From: Alicyclobacillus fructus
GTDB lineage: Bacteria > Bacillota > Bacilli > Alicyclobacillales > Alicyclobacillaceae
Reading direction: 5' to 3'
Length of the DNA: 49,620 nt
NCBI RefSeq assembly: GCF_017329605.1
Contig: NZ_JAFMTY010000026.1
Span: 1 to 49,620 of the forward strand
In this document: positions 9,014-16,991 of the stretch, in pieces
Layout of the letters: every line of letters starts with the position of its first letter
Position numbering within the stretch: position 1 is the stretch's first letter
Notes under the pieces: generated by a model
What the model saw: the letters and a program-made list of their open reading frames with translations, nothing else
What the model was told of the DNA's origin: nothing
Database searches by the model: none
Translations under genes and position numbers: made by a program

Positions 9014-9708
9014 TTGGCAAACACCTCCCTGTACCGCGCCGCAACCGACTGCCCGCGGGCACGGATGCTGTCGGCGCTCTCATCGGCGACAAGGCGGCCC
9101 TGGCCGATGAACAGGACGCGATCGAACAGCGATTCAAACTCGCGAACGTCGTGCGTGGCGACGAGCACGGTGCGGCCCGCCCCGCTGCACTCGCGCACGA
9201 TGGCAGAAGCGATGGCCTCGCGAGACACCAGATCGATGCCGGTGAACGGCTCGTCGAGCAGCACCAGCGGCGCTCTCCGCGCGAGGCAAGTGACGAGCGC
9301 CAGCCGCACCGCCTCGCCTCGCGATAGCTTGGAGATCCAACCATCGAGGCGGATCTCGAACTCATCCGCCAAGCGCTTTTCCGCACGCTCGTCCCAATCC
9401 GGATAAAGCCTGCGCGCATGCGTCAACCAGTCGGCCGCCGTCAACCACTTGGGCAGATGGCCTCGCTCGGGCATGAGCGCCGTGTGGACGAGCGTCCGCC
9501 AGCTGGGGGACTCGCCGAACACGCGAATTCGCCCTCGATCCGGCAGCCCAATGCCTGCGATGGCTCGGAACAAAGTCGTCTTGCCGGCGCCATTCGGGCC
9601 AAGCACACCCACCATTTCCCCTTTTTCCACGCGAAACGTCACGCCGCGCAGAATGGGCCGTCCGCCGGCCGTCATGCACACATCGTCACATTCCACCGCC
9701 GCAAACAT
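9010..9708 (-). CDS. ABC transporter ATP-binding protein
   Basis: A 232-residue nucleotide-binding subunit. Walker A is GPNGAGKTT (about residue 37), the Q-loop region follows, the signature is the variant LSRGEAVRLALV, Walker B is LVLLDEPFTGID, and the H-loop is VATHD. The ATG at 9708 is the only start that gives a normal N-terminus (MFAAVECDDVCMTAGGRP); AGGGG and AAGAGG precede it. The start lies inside the 3' end of the GntR gene (23-bp overlap) and the end overlaps the permease, so the three are one operon. Confidence 0.92.
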   Translation of the reverse strand: MFAAVECDDVCMTAGGRPILRGVTFRVEKGEMVGVLGPNGAGKTTLFRAIAGIGLPDRGRIRVFGESPSWRTLVHTALMPERGHLPKWLTAADWLTHARRLYPDWDERAEKRLADEFEIRLDGWISKLSRGEAVRLALVTCLARRAPLVLLDEPFTGIDLVSREAIASAIVRECSGAGRTVLVATHDVREFESLFDRVLFIGQGRLVADESADSIRARGQSVAARYREVFAK

Positions 9709-10105
9709 CCTCTTCAGCCCCTCCCTCCGAGTCAGCGCCGAGCCGAAGCAACTCCTCCAACTCCATGCCGAGATCGGCCGCCACCCGCCGGACGTGTTCA
9801 AGCGCCTGCGTGGCGATGCGCTTTCGGGCCCGGTGGGCCAACCGCTCGTCGCGCGCCACGAAGGTGCCCTGCCCGCGAAAGGTCTCAAGCAGGCCGTCCT
9901 GCTCCAGTTCCGCATACGCCCGCATCACGGTGTTCGGCGTGACGCGAAGCCTGGCGGCAAGATCGCGCACGGACGGAAGCCGCGTCCCCCTGCCGAGGCG
10001 CAGGGCGGCGATCTCGACCCGGATCCGATGCGCGATCTGCGCGTACAACGGCTGCGACGGGTCCAGTTCCCATGGCGGAGGTTGCCAAGGCGGATCCAAG
10101 GTCAT
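9686..10105 (-). CDS. GntR-family regulator, YtrA subfamily
   Basis: 139 residues: a winged helix-turn-helix (QPLYAQIAHRIRVEIAALRL, then LPSVRDLAARLRVTPNTVMRA YAELEQDGLLE in the next stretch) followed by a short helical dimerisation tail, the hallmark of YtrA-type GntR regulators. These usually repress their own ABC transporter operon and respond to cell-envelope antibiotics in the well-studied cases. The start is ATG 10105 with GGAGGG seven bases upstream. It is first in the operon and its 3' end overlaps the ATPase gene. Confidence 0.88.
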   Translation of the reverse strand: MTLDPPWQPPPWELDPSQPLYAQIAHRIRVEIAALRLGRGTRLPSVRDLAARLRVTPNTVMRAYAELEQDGLLETFRGQGTFVARDERLAHRARKRIATQALEHVRRVAADLGMELEELLRLGADSEGGAEEDVCGGGM

Positions 10106-10137
10106 ACCGCTCCCTCCTCGCAGCCATGAATGTGTTG

Positions 10138-10160
10138 ATTGTATTAAACCACGTGATACA
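10138..10160 (-). promoter_or_regulatory. Possible promoter and autoregulatory dyad of the YtrA-type operon
   Basis: A -10-like TACAAT (minus strand, 10138-10143) lies 32 bp before the gene. It is part of a dyad TGTAT (10140-10144), 11-base spacer, ATACA (10156-10160). The -35 is poor. Autorepression through this dyad is plausible for a YtrA-type protein but not shown. Confidence 0.35.
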
Positions 10161-10255
10161 CGTCGGACGCAACGAGGCGTCTGTGCAGTCGTGCCGGGAT
10201 CGAACGAAGCCGCGCGCAGCGCGGCCGATGGGCTTCGACCCGAGCTGAAATGCAG

Positions 10256-10286
10256 ACGTGCCGGAAAACTTAGTTTTCCGGCACGT
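10256..10286. terminator. 15-bp perfect inverted repeat centred on the lipoprotein stop codon
   Basis: ACGTGCCGGAAAACT (10256-10270) and AGTTTTCCGGCACGT (10272-10286) are exact inverse copies around one base. The lipoprotein stop codon (TAA, minus strand 10270-10272) sits at the centre. As RNA it would form a very stable hairpin, though no T tract follows on the minus strand. A second weaker stem (CGAAGCC/GGCTTCG) lies at about 10203-10237. Confidence 0.55.
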
Positions 10287-11616
10287 ACACGTTGTTGTGG
10301 ATGACATAGCCGGGCAGCGACATGGGGGGATGACCGTGGAACTGCTCGACCACTTGCTTCGCCGTGCGCTGGACGATTCCGTACGCGTCCTGCTGAAGCG
10401 GACTGTTGAGCATCGCGAGGATGGCCCGCCCCGCACTGTCCCGCTCTTCGGCCAGGGGCGATCCGGCGGGATAGGGGAAACGCAAGGCCCAGAGCAAGTC
10501 CGGAGGCAAATCGCCGTGGTTGACAATAGCCGGATCTTGATTCCACGCATGCAGCTTGCCCGTCTGATACGAGCGAAACGGCGGTACGCCCTGCACCTGA
10601 ACCCCGACCTGGCTGTCCCAATAACTCGCGAGCATCTGCGCCGCGTCTCGCTCGTCGGACTGAAGATCGCTGAGCGCGGCGCGCGCCTCTCGATTCACAT
10701 AGGCCGCGCTGGCCGCCCGTCGAATGGGATTTGTGCCGCGCACGACGGCGGACGCCCCCTTTGGCAAGTCCGGGACCGCCGGAAAGCACCCCACCCATTC
10801 TCCAAATGCCACCAGGACGTGATCGCCCGCCCTTGCGAACGCCGGCAGGACGGCATCCGGCGTCTCCATCTCGACCCATGCGCCATACCCGTAGCTCATG
10901 GGAATGCTGTATTCTACCGCCTGGCCGGTGAGCACGTTGAAGGCCACCAAACGGTCCCAATTGCGAAAGCCCCACAGAATGGGCTGCGAGTGCGGGTAGA
11001 AGGGCGGATTTTGCGGGCCCTTGAGCGCCACCCAGATCCAGTTGCCCACCTGCCCAAGGATGCGATTGTCCCATGCGCCCGGCGGCAGGGACTCCGGGTT
11101 GACGTCCGAGCCGTACATGGGGATGGCCGTGGGCCACTTTGCAGCGGGTTTCCCATGGACCTCCACGGTCACTGACACCGGATGAAACCGGGTGGGAAAC
11201 GCGTCGGAAAAGGACAGTTGGACAGGGCCTGTGTAGGTGGGCTGCGCCTGGGCCCGGATGGTGCCTGCGGGCTGAAGCACTCCGGTGGCCGGGGTGAACC
11301 ACACCACGTTCCACGTTTTTTGAGGGATGAATCCTTCGCCTTTGAGCTCATCGGTTCGCACCAGCAGGCGGAGTTTTTCGCCTGCGGAAGACAGACCTGC
11401 AATGACGGCCGCATCGCCGTAGCGTTGCCCGATAGGGACGAAATACCAGCCGTCACTCCATGATGAACTTGCGGCGGCCGCACCGACGGCGGGGCGGCTC
11501 GGTGCCGTCCCCGTCTCTGATGTCGCGGACCCTGCAGCCGACGCCGGCGATCCGCAGCCCGCAAGCGCCGCGCTGCCCAACACCGCGACGGCCATCGTAC
11601 GAACAACACGCCCCAT
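10270..11616 (-). CDS. Secreted lipoprotein of unknown function
   Basis: 448 residues with a lipoprotein signal: basic MGRVVRTM, hydrophobic AVAVLGSAALAG and the lipobox LAGC (Cys about residue 20), then a Ser/Ala/Thr-rich linker. The mature part is rich in Trp, Tyr, Pro and Gly (WYFVPIGQRYGD, GAWDNRILGQVGNWIWVALKG, WGFRNWDRLVAFNVLTG), which suggests a beta-propeller-like or mostly beta extracellular domain; I do not recognise a family. Three consecutive ATG codons (11616-11622) follow GAGGGGGAGG; the last gives the best spacing and is used here. It is probably a separate unit from the ABC operon downstream. Its stop lies at the centre of a perfect hairpin. Confidence 0.75.
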   Translation of the reverse strand: MGRVVRTMAVAVLGSAALAGCGSPASAAGSATSETGTAPSRPAVGAAAASSSWSDGWYFVPIGQRYGDAAVIAGLSSAGEKLRLLVRTDELKGEGFIPQKTWNVVWFTPATGVLQPAGTIRAQAQPTYTGPVQLSFSDAFPTRFHPVSVTVEVHGKPAAKWPTAIPMYGSDVNPESLPPGAWDNRILGQVGNWIWVALKGPQNPPFYPHSQPILWGFRNWDRLVAFNVLTGQAVEYSIPMSYGYGAWVEMETPDAVLPAFARAGDHVLVAFGEWVGCFPAVPDLPKGASAVVRGTNPIRRAASAAYVNREARAALSDLQSDERDAAQMLASYWDSQVGVQVQGVPPFRSYQTGKLHAWNQDPAIVNHGDLPPDLLWALRFPYPAGSPLAEERDSAGRAILAMLNSPLQQDAYGIVQRTAKQVVEQFHGHPPMSLPGYVIHNNVYVPEN

Positions 11617-11622
11617 CATCAT

Positions 11623-12420
11623 CCTCCCCCTCACCGGGAATGTTCGGCACCTCGCAAATCGGGCGCGCGACACGAGCCGGGCGCCGATGAAGACGCTGCC
11701 GACCGTCGTGCCATCCGAAAGTGGGCGATCACGCATTCAGCGCGTCCCATGCAACGGATGTCTCGTTATGGAGAATCGTGGTTCCGAGCGCGTTCGGATT
11801 CCACGTCACGCGGTCACCACGTTCCGAACCCAACAGGCACGACCTCTAGAACGGTCCCGGATAACGCTGCGATGTGCCGCTGTCTCCGGATTCACCGAAC
11901 TCGAAACATCCGCTCATAAGCCCACCCCAAGGGCGTACCAACTCCGAATTCTGCGGCAACCTACACGAATGACAGTAAGATTTCGAACACAATCTACATC
12001 GTCGCCCGCTCCCATGATTCCATCAGGTCCTCGCGAAAGCCGAGGTGCGCAGCTGAGGAGATTGGATCGGGAGGTCTATCGACTCACCAAGTTTGAACTC
12101 GACAGGCCGCCTCTCATCATCTTTATGACGCTACTGCCCATGATACAGGAATCAGATTGAAAGATGGATCCACCTTTGGGTGAAACAACTGAGGGATCGG
12201 TAGCTTCCATGCGGGTGGCGTTCTCGGAGAAAACGGGTGTCGCGGCTGTGTCAAGAGCCCGTCCGCATGCGCGGCAGCACGGTCCTCTGTGCGTTGAGAC
12301 CCAACACGGGTCATCACCATGCAGGCAACGGCTCTATCACCTCTAGACCTAGGACGCAGATGGAAGACGGTGAACCGCTGGCGCGGGCTTGCGCGCCGTC
12401 CCTGCACACCATTCGCCACG
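11623..12420. other. Gene-poor 0.8-kb stretch
   Basis: Between the lipoprotein start and the terminator of the first tRNA operon I see no frame with a ribosome site, family similarity or a convincing start. Composition is slightly richer in A+T than the flanking genes, particularly around 11940-12150. No tRNA or familiar riboswitch motif was recognised. It may be decayed sequence. Confidence 0.4.
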
Positions 12421-12461
12421 GAAAATGAAAAACGGGCAAACAGGCGCGCAACCCGTTGCCC
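12421..12461 (-). terminator. Rho-independent terminator of the Ser-Met-Thr tRNA operon
   Basis: Two nested pairings, AACGGG/CCCGTT (12431-12436 with 12452-12457) and GGGCAA/TTGCCC (12434-12439 with 12456-12461), give a stem followed on the minus strand by TTTTTCATTTTC. It lies 28 bp after tRNA-Thr. Confidence 0.75.
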
Positions 12462-12488
12462 TACATCCGCGCCACTGCGCGGTCCGTT

Positions 12489-12563
12489 TGGAGCCACCTG
12501 TCGGATTCGAACCGACGACCTGCTCATTACGAGTGAGCTGCTCTACCCCTGAGCCAAGGTGGC
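12489..12563 (-). tRNA. tRNA-Thr(CGT)
   Basis: 75 nt including CCA. Acceptor GCCACCT/AGGTGGC, D-arm GCTCAGGGGTAGAGC, anticodon loop CTCGTAA (anticodon CGT, codon ACG), T-arm with GGTTCGAATCC. Third gene of the Ser-Met-Thr operon. Confidence 0.95.
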
Positions 12564-12566
12564 GTA

Positions 12567-12643
12567 TGGTAGCGGCGGAGGGATTCGAACCCCCGACAGC
12601 ACGGGTATGAACCGTGTGCTCTGACCAACTGAGCTACGCCGCC
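12567..12643 (-). tRNA. tRNA-Met(CAT), elongator type
   Basis: 77 nt including CCA. Acceptor GGCGGCG/CGCCGCT, anticodon stem CACGG/CCGTG with loop TTCATAC (anticodon CAT). The anticodon stem lacks the three G-C pairs of initiator tRNA and the first acceptor pair is present, so it is not tRNA-fMet. A lysidine-modified tRNA-Ile2 also has CAT and is not fully excluded, but the body resembles elongator Met. Confidence 0.9.
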
Positions 12644-12653
12644 ACGCGCAATC

Positions 12654-12745
12654 TGGCGGAGAGAGTGGGATTCGAACCCACGAGGCGGCGTTCACCGCCT
12701 ACACGATTTCCAATCGTGCTCCTTCGACCACTCGGACATCTCTCC
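12654..12745 (-). tRNA. tRNA-Ser(GGA)
   Basis: 92 nt including CCA. Acceptor GGAGAGA/TCTCTCC, anticodon loop TTGGAAA (anticodon GGA), long variable arm TAGGCGGTGAACGCCGCCTC as expected for serine. First gene of the operon. Confidence 0.96.
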
Positions 12746-12775
12746 GCATTTCGCTGAAGCCAAGCGACGATTGTT

Positions 12776-12804
12776 ATCTTAGCAGGATTGCGCTCTATCC
12801 GCAA
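12776..12804 (-). promoter_or_regulatory. Promoter of the Ser-Met-Thr tRNA operon
   Basis: Minus strand: TTGCGG (12799-12804), 17-bp spacer, TAAGAT (12776-12781), 30 bp before tRNA-Ser. The -35 starts with TTGC like the other two tRNA promoters in the window. Confidence 0.7.
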
Positions 12805-12890
12805 GCACAAAATTCCCCAATTGGACCTTGGGCGACCGCGTTTTCTCCATCCCGGCCGCCTTCGGGCATGGATGCTCACCGAGGTGCTCC

Positions 12891-12917
12891 GCGCGGGCCG
12901 TGGGCCGCAGCCCGCGC
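12891..12917 (-). terminator. Hairpin after the HAD gene of the serine operon
   Basis: GCGCGGGC (12891-12898) and GCCCGCGC (12910-12917), perfect 8-bp GC stem with an 11-base loop, starting 6 bp after the HAD stop codon. No T tract follows, so termination efficiency is uncertain. Confidence 0.5.
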
Positions 12918-12923
12918 TCGGCG

Positions 12924-14051
12924 TCACTCCACGGCCGCCAGGCTCAACACCCTGCGCAGCTCCAGGACGTTGTCGAGGATGTAGTCTGCGCCGAGGTCCT
13001 CAAACTTGGGCCGCGCCGCCTGACCCTCGAGTCCGGTCAGCACTGCGGCAAACGATGCCCCGAGCCGATCCGCGGCGAGCTTGTCGGCAATCGAGTCGCC
13101 GACAATCAGCACCTCGTCCCGAATGCCCTGCATGGGCAACTTCACCTGGAGCAGTTTCTCGACGTCCGGCTCGGCCATGAGAGATCGGAGATACGAGAAC
13201 GGGTGCGGCTTCGACAGCGGCCGGGCGTGCGGCGCAGCCTCTTCGGCCGCAACCACGTCCGAGGCGTTCGTGACGCGCGCCGTATCAAAAAAGGACAGCC
13301 AGCCAAAGTGTTGAAGCGGCACGCGCGTCTCAATCTCCGGCCGCCCCGTCGCGATGCCCAACGTCACCCCCGCCGCCCGGAGATCCGCAAACAACCCGGC
13401 CAGTGCGGCCGGATCGACAATCGGGTACTCGCTCTTGAGAAAGCCCTCCTTGCCCGTCGCTCTGCCGCTGTAGCCGTCGCCGAGATACCAGGTCTGGAAC
13501 GTCTCCTGGCCGATCTTCCACAGCGCGTGCGGATCCGCATCCGGGGCGTAGCGCAGGAGCGCCTCTCTCGCCCGCGCCATCAGGTCGGCGCGGGAGCCCG
13601 CCCCCTCATACAGCGCCTCGTACCCGCTCCACTCCACTGCGTAGCCCGGCAACGCCATGCGGACGATCTCGCCAAGCCGACGAAGGGCCTCTTCCGTCCA
13701 TCCGTCCCGCAGCGCCTCGCGCGCAAGCGGCAGCACATCGCGATTCACAGCCTCGGCCTGGCGCAACGCCTGCACCAGCTCCGCCACGAACACGAAGTAC
13801 ACCATGTCCCAATTGGCGTTCACGCCGATGTTCTTCAGCCCCTCGAGCACCCGATCTCCCCGGAAGACGTGATCGCGGATAATCCGGATGATCTCGTCCG
13901 CGGGTTTTGGACTGAAGGCCGGCGAGATGGACCTGAGGCCGACGAAGGCCTCGTTCGTCAAAAGCTCGTGCACCGTCAGTGCCGAGGCGTCGAAGTATCG
14001 CTCCTCACTCAGCATCACGCCGTCCACGTCAAACAGAATGGTCTTGTACAT
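12924..14051 (-). CDS. HAD-superfamily hydrolase, candidate phosphoserine phosphatase
   Basis: A 375-residue haloacid-dehalogenase-fold hydrolase. Motif I is FDVDGVML (residues 7-14, nucleophile and acid Asp), motif II the Thr in LGIATGRP, motif III the Lys of SKPHPF, and motif IV VGDSIADKLAA. A large helical cap inserted after motif I (about residues 20-215) makes it longer than usual small HAD phosphatases. The ATG 14051 has GAGGAGGACGGG upstream, 15 bp after serC. As third gene of a serA-serC-HAD operon, it is the natural candidate for the last step of serine synthesis (phosphoserine to serine), which often lacks a classical SerB in Bacilli. That assignment is inference from position; the cap differs from SerB. 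Confidence 0.8.
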   Translation of the reverse strand: MYKTILFDVDGVMLSEERYFDASALTVHELLTNEAFVGLRSISPAFSPKPADEIIRIIRDHVFRGDRVLEGLKNIGVNANWDMVYFVFVAELVQALRQAEAVNRDVLPLAREALRDGWTEEALRRLGEIVRMALPGYAVEWSGYEALYEGAGSRADLMARAREALLRYAPDADPHALWKIGQETFQTWYLGDGYSGRATGKEGFLKSEYPIVDPAALAGLFADLRAAGVTLGIATGRPEIETRVPLQHFGWLSFFDTARVTNASDVVAAEEAAPHARPLSKPHPFSYLRSLMAEPDVEKLLQVKLPMQGIRDEVLIVGDSIADKLAADRLGASFAAVLTGLEGQAARPKFEDLGADYILDNVLELRRVLSLAAVE

Positions 14052-14066
14052 CCCGTCCTCCTCGCT

Positions 14067-15143
14067 TCAATGCCGGCGGGCAAATTCGTCCATGAAGCCC
14101 GCGAGCCGCTCGGCGGCCTCCACCGGCACGGCGTTGTACAGCGATACGCGGCAGCCCCCGACACTGCGATGGCCCTTGAGCCCCACGAAGCCCTTCTCCT
14201 CGGCCTCGCGCAGGAACGCGCGCTCCAATTCTTCCGTCGCGAGCCGGAAGGTCACGTTCATCTGCGATCGCGCCCGCTTCTCGGCGTGCCCGCGGTAGAT
14301 CTCCGGATGGCGGTCGATGGCTTCGTACACGAGCGCGGCCTTCTTCCGATTGCGCTCCGCGACGGCGGCCAGTCCACCCATCTCCTCCACCCACGCCAGC
14401 ACCCGCTCCATGACGTAGATGGCAAACGTCGGCGGCGTGTTGTACAGGGAGTTGGACTTCACGTGCGTGCCATAGCGCAGCATCGTCGGCAAATCCTCGT
14501 TCGCCTCGGCCAAAAAGGCGTCTTTCGCGATGACCACGGTCACGCCGGACGGCCCGAGGTTCTTCTGGGCGCCCGCGTAGATGAGCGCAAAATCGGACAC
14601 CTCGATGGGCCGCGAGAGGACGTCGCTCGACATGTCGGCCACGAGCGGCGACGCCGTCTTCGGCAGCACCGGCCACTGCGTGCCGTAGATCGTGTTGTTC
14701 GACGTGATGTGCACGTACCGAAAGCTCCCATCGTCCTCCGGGATGCCGTCGGGTACGTCGCGGTAGCCGCCCTTCGTCGCCCAGTCATTCACGGCGATCT
14801 CGCCAAAGCGCACCGCCTCCTCGCGCGCCTTCTCCGACCACGCGCCGGTCAGCACGTACAGGGCGCGCTGGCCCTCGCGCAAGAAGTTCATCGGGATCAT
14901 CGCGAACTGCAGGCTCGCCCCGCCCTGCAGAAACAGCACGCGGTAATCGCTTGGGATGCCGAGCAGCCGGCGCAGGCGCGCCTGCGCTTCGTTGTGAATC
15001 GCTTCGTAATCCTTGCTGCGGTGGCTCATCTCCATGACGCTCATACCCGCGCCGCGGAAGTCGATGAGCTCCTCACGCACCTGTTCCAGCACCTCGAGCG
15101 GCAACGCCGCCGGGCCCGCATTGAAGTTATCCACCCGCCTCAC
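14067..15143 (-). CDS. serC: Phosphoserine aminotransferase
   Basis: PLP enzyme (class V aminotransferase) converting 3-phosphohydroxypyruvate and glutamate to phosphoserine. Clear SerC marks are NFNAGPAALPLEVLEQV at the N-terminus, GMSVMEMSHRSKDY, FLQGGASLQFAMIPMNF, and the PLP-lysine region YAGAQKNLGPSGVTVV. The 358 residues fit the family. I prefer GTG 15143: AAAGGAG lies eight bases upstream, whereas the in-frame GTG at 15152 would overlap that ribosome site. It is second in the serA-serC-HAD operon, about 60 bp after serA. Confidence 0.95.
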   Translation of the reverse strand: MRRVDNFNAGPAALPLEVLEQVREELIDFRGAGMSVMEMSHRSKDYEAIHNEAQARLRRLLGIPSDYRVLFLQGGASLQFAMIPMNFLREGQRALYVLTGAWSEKAREEAVRFGEIAVNDWATKGGYRDVPDGIPEDDGSFRYVHITSNNTIYGTQWPVLPKTASPLVADMSSDVLSRPIEVSDFALIYAGAQKNLGPSGVTVVIAKDAFLAEANEDLPTMLRYGTHVKSNSLYNTPPTFAIYVMERVLAWVEEMGGLAAVAERNRKKAALVYEAIDRHPEIYRGHAEKRARSQMNVTFRLATEELERAFLREAEEKGFVGLKGHRSVGGCRVSLYNAVPVEAAERLAGFMDEFARRH

Positions 15144-15203
15144 GTTCTCCACTCCTTTAGCGCATCTCTCTCGCTGGCACAGGTACGCGCCTGCGCCTGT
15201 CTC

Positions 15204-16793
15204 TCACAGTTCAATCGCCCGCACCATGCGGATGCCCGGATGCTTGGCCATCTCGTCGATCACGTCCTGCGGCACGCTCTTGTCCACCGACAGAAGCATC
15301 ACCGCTTCTCCGCCCGTCTCGCGCCGACCCACCTGCATGCCCGCGATGTTGATGTCGCGATCGCCCAAGAGCGTGCCGATGCGGCCGATCATACCGGGAC
15401 GGTCCTCGTGCCGCGTGTAAATGAGAATGCCCTGGATGGGGGTATCAATGGGGTAGCCGTCGAGCTCGACGATGCGCGGGCCGTATTCGCCGAGAACCGT
15501 GCCCGTCACGCGGTGCGTGCCGTTGTCGGTGGCGACCGAGATCTCCACCTCGTTCGTGTAGACGCGCCCGCGCGACTCGCGCACCTCCTGCACCCGCAGG
15601 CCCGCTTCCTCCGCGTAGCGCAAGGCGTTCACATAGTTGACTTCGCCGTTGTACTGGAAGCTGAAGAAGCCCTTCAGCACCGTGCGCGTGAGATAGCCGC
15701 CGTCGGGATCGGCCGCGCCGCCGGCACAGCGGATGGTCATGCTGGAAGGCGCGCCCTGGGCAAGTTGCGCTGCAAAAAGGCCCAATTGCTCCGCCAGCGC
15801 CAGATAGGGGGCCAGGCGCTCCTTCTGCCGCGGACTCAGGCTGGGCAGGTTGACGGCGTGCTCGAAGGTGTCATCGCGCAACACCTGCACAATCTGCTCC
15901 GCCACCTGAATGGCGACGTTCTCCTGCGCCTCCACGGTCGAGGCCCCGAGGTGCGGCGTGAGCACGACGTTCGGGCAGCGCCGGAGCGGGTGATCCAGGG
16001 GCAGCGGCTCCGTCTCGAACACGTCGATGGCAGCGCCCGCCACGCGCCCCGCCTCGAGCGCCTCCGCCAGCGCCAGCTCATCGATGATGCCGCCGCGGGC
16101 GCAGTTGATGATCCGCACGCCCTCCTTCATGAGCGCGATCCGGCCGCGATCGATCATGTGATGCGTCTCTTTCGTCAGGGGCGTGTGCACCGTGATGAAA
16201 TCCGCACGGCGGATGGCCGTCTCCAGGTCCGTGCGCTCCACGCCGAGGCTCTGCGCGCGCTCTTCCGTGAGAAAGGGGTCGTAACCGAGGACGGTCATGC
16301 CAAACGCCTTGGCCCGCTTCGCCACCTCGGTGCCAATCCGGCCCATGCCGAGCACGGCCAACGTCTTGCCGCGCAGTTCCACGCCAATCCACTTCTTGCG
16401 GTTCCACTGGCCCTGGAGGAGATCGTGATGGGCCGCGGGAATGTGGCGCGCGAGGCTGATCATCATCGCGAAGGTGTGTTCCGCCGCCGCAATGGTGTTG
16501 CCGTCCGGGGCGTTGATGACGAGGATGCCGCGCCGCGTGGCCGCCTCGAGATCAATGTTGTCGACGCCGACGCCCGCGCGGCCAATGACCTTGAGCCTGT
16601 TGGCGCGCTCGATCACGTCCTTCGTGACGCGCGTCTGGGAACGCACGACGAGCGCATCCGCGTCGGCAATGGCTTCCTTCAGCTCGTCCGGGGAAAGATT
16701 CGTCTTCACGACGACCTCCGCACCCTCTAGCCCGGAGAGGATGTCAATGCCCGCCTGGGAGATGTCGTCGGTTACCAAAATTCTGGTCGCCAT
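15204..16793 (-). CDS. serA: D-3-phosphoglycerate dehydrogenase
   Basis: First enzyme of serine synthesis: 3-phosphoglycerate to 3-phosphohydroxypyruvate with NAD. N-terminal substrate domain (MATRILVTDDISQAGID), then the NAD fold with GMGRIGTEVAKRAKAFGM, catalytic Arg in NCARGGIIDE and the His/Glu pair (LTPHLGAST) in the dehydrogenase domain. It then has the intervening ASB domain and a C-terminal ACT domain (GMIGRIGTLLGDRDINIAGMQ) that normally binds serine for feedback inhibition. At 529 residues it is the long Bacillus-type form. ATG 16793 is chosen on family N-termini; a GTG at 16808 is possible. Its leader carries a ZTP riboswitch. Confidence 0.95.
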   Translation of the reverse strand: MATRILVTDDISQAGIDILSGLEGAEVVVKTNLSPDELKEAIADADALVVRSQTRVTKDVIERANRLKVIGRAGVGVDNIDLEAATRRGILVINAPDGNTIAAAEHTFAMMISLARHIPAAHHDLLQGQWNRKKWIGVELRGKTLAVLGMGRIGTEVAKRAKAFGMTVLGYDPFLTEERAQSLGVERTDLETAIRRADFITVHTPLTKETHHMIDRGRIALMKEGVRIINCARGGIIDELALAEALEAGRVAGAAIDVFETEPLPLDHPLRRCPNVVLTPHLGASTVEAQENVAIQVAEQIVQVLRDDTFEHAVNLPSLSPRQKERLAPYLALAEQLGLFAAQLAQGAPSSMTIRCAGGAADPDGGYLTRTVLKGFFSFQYNGEVNYVNALRYAEEAGLRVQEVRESRGRVYTNEVEISVATDNGTHRVTGTVLGEYGPRIVELDGYPIDTPIQGILIYTRHEDRPGMIGRIGTLLGDRDINIAGMQVGRRETGGEAVMLLSVDKSVPQDVIDEMAKHPGIRMVRAIEL

Positions 16794-16860
16794 GTTCGCT
16801 CTCACCACTCCATAAGTACAATGAACGGCCCCTAGTCACTGCGCGCAACGCGCGTGCAAG

Positions 16861-16937
16861 TGCCCAGGCGGCCGGCTCTCTGGCTGTCGCACTCCCCCGT
16901 GGTTCCCCACGTTCTCCGCCAGTCATGCGACAGCTTC
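16861..16937 (-). ncRNA. ZTP (pfl) riboswitch in the serA leader
   Basis: Read on the minus strand, the leader has all hallmarks of the ZTP aptamer. P1 is CTGTCGCA (16926-16933) with TGCGACAG (16884-16891), enclosing GACTGGCG, then GTGGGGAACCAC and GGGGAG; after a linker comes the conserved 3' block CCGCCTGGGCA (16861-16871), which forms the pseudoknot half. ZTP/ZMP accumulates when 10-formyl-THF is short and normally switches on purine and one-carbon genes. Here it lies between a strong promoter and serA. A GC hairpin (GCGCG/CGCGC, 16841-16853) follows and may belong to the expression platform; there is no T tract, so control of translation is as likely as of termination. Confidence 0.93.
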
Positions 16938-16962
16938 TCTATCATCTTGGCTCACAGTTCTG

Positions 16963-16991
16963 ACTATAAAAAACTATCGCGCATGGGTCAA
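16963..16991 (-). promoter_or_regulatory. Promoter of the serA-serC-HAD operon
   Basis: Minus strand: TTGACC (16986-16991), 17-bp spacer, TATAGT (16963-16968). It overlaps the last codons of lysC, and the transcript would start about 20 bases before the ZTP aptamer. Confidence 0.8.

Noticed and set aside
10203-10237. tRNA-like or riboswitch structure downstream of the lipoprotein gene
   Set aside because: Only a simple GC hairpin (CGAAGCC/GGCTTCG) is present, without conserved loops or CCA.
9686-11314. A 542-codon minus-strand frame that ends with the YtrA-type regulator
   Set aside because: Only its last 139 codons look like protein (GntR); the rest is out of frame with the lipoprotein gene, which has a signal peptide and lipobox in another frame.
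12567-12643. Initiator tRNA-Met
   Set aside because: The anticodon stem CACGG/CCGTG lacks the three consecutive G-C pairs, and the first acceptor pair is G-C-type rather than mismatched.
12828-16730. A 1300-codon open frame on the plus strand opposite the HAD gene, serC and serA
   Set aside because: It spans three well-supported minus-strand genes and their junctions and has the low-complexity composition of a GC-driven antisense frame.
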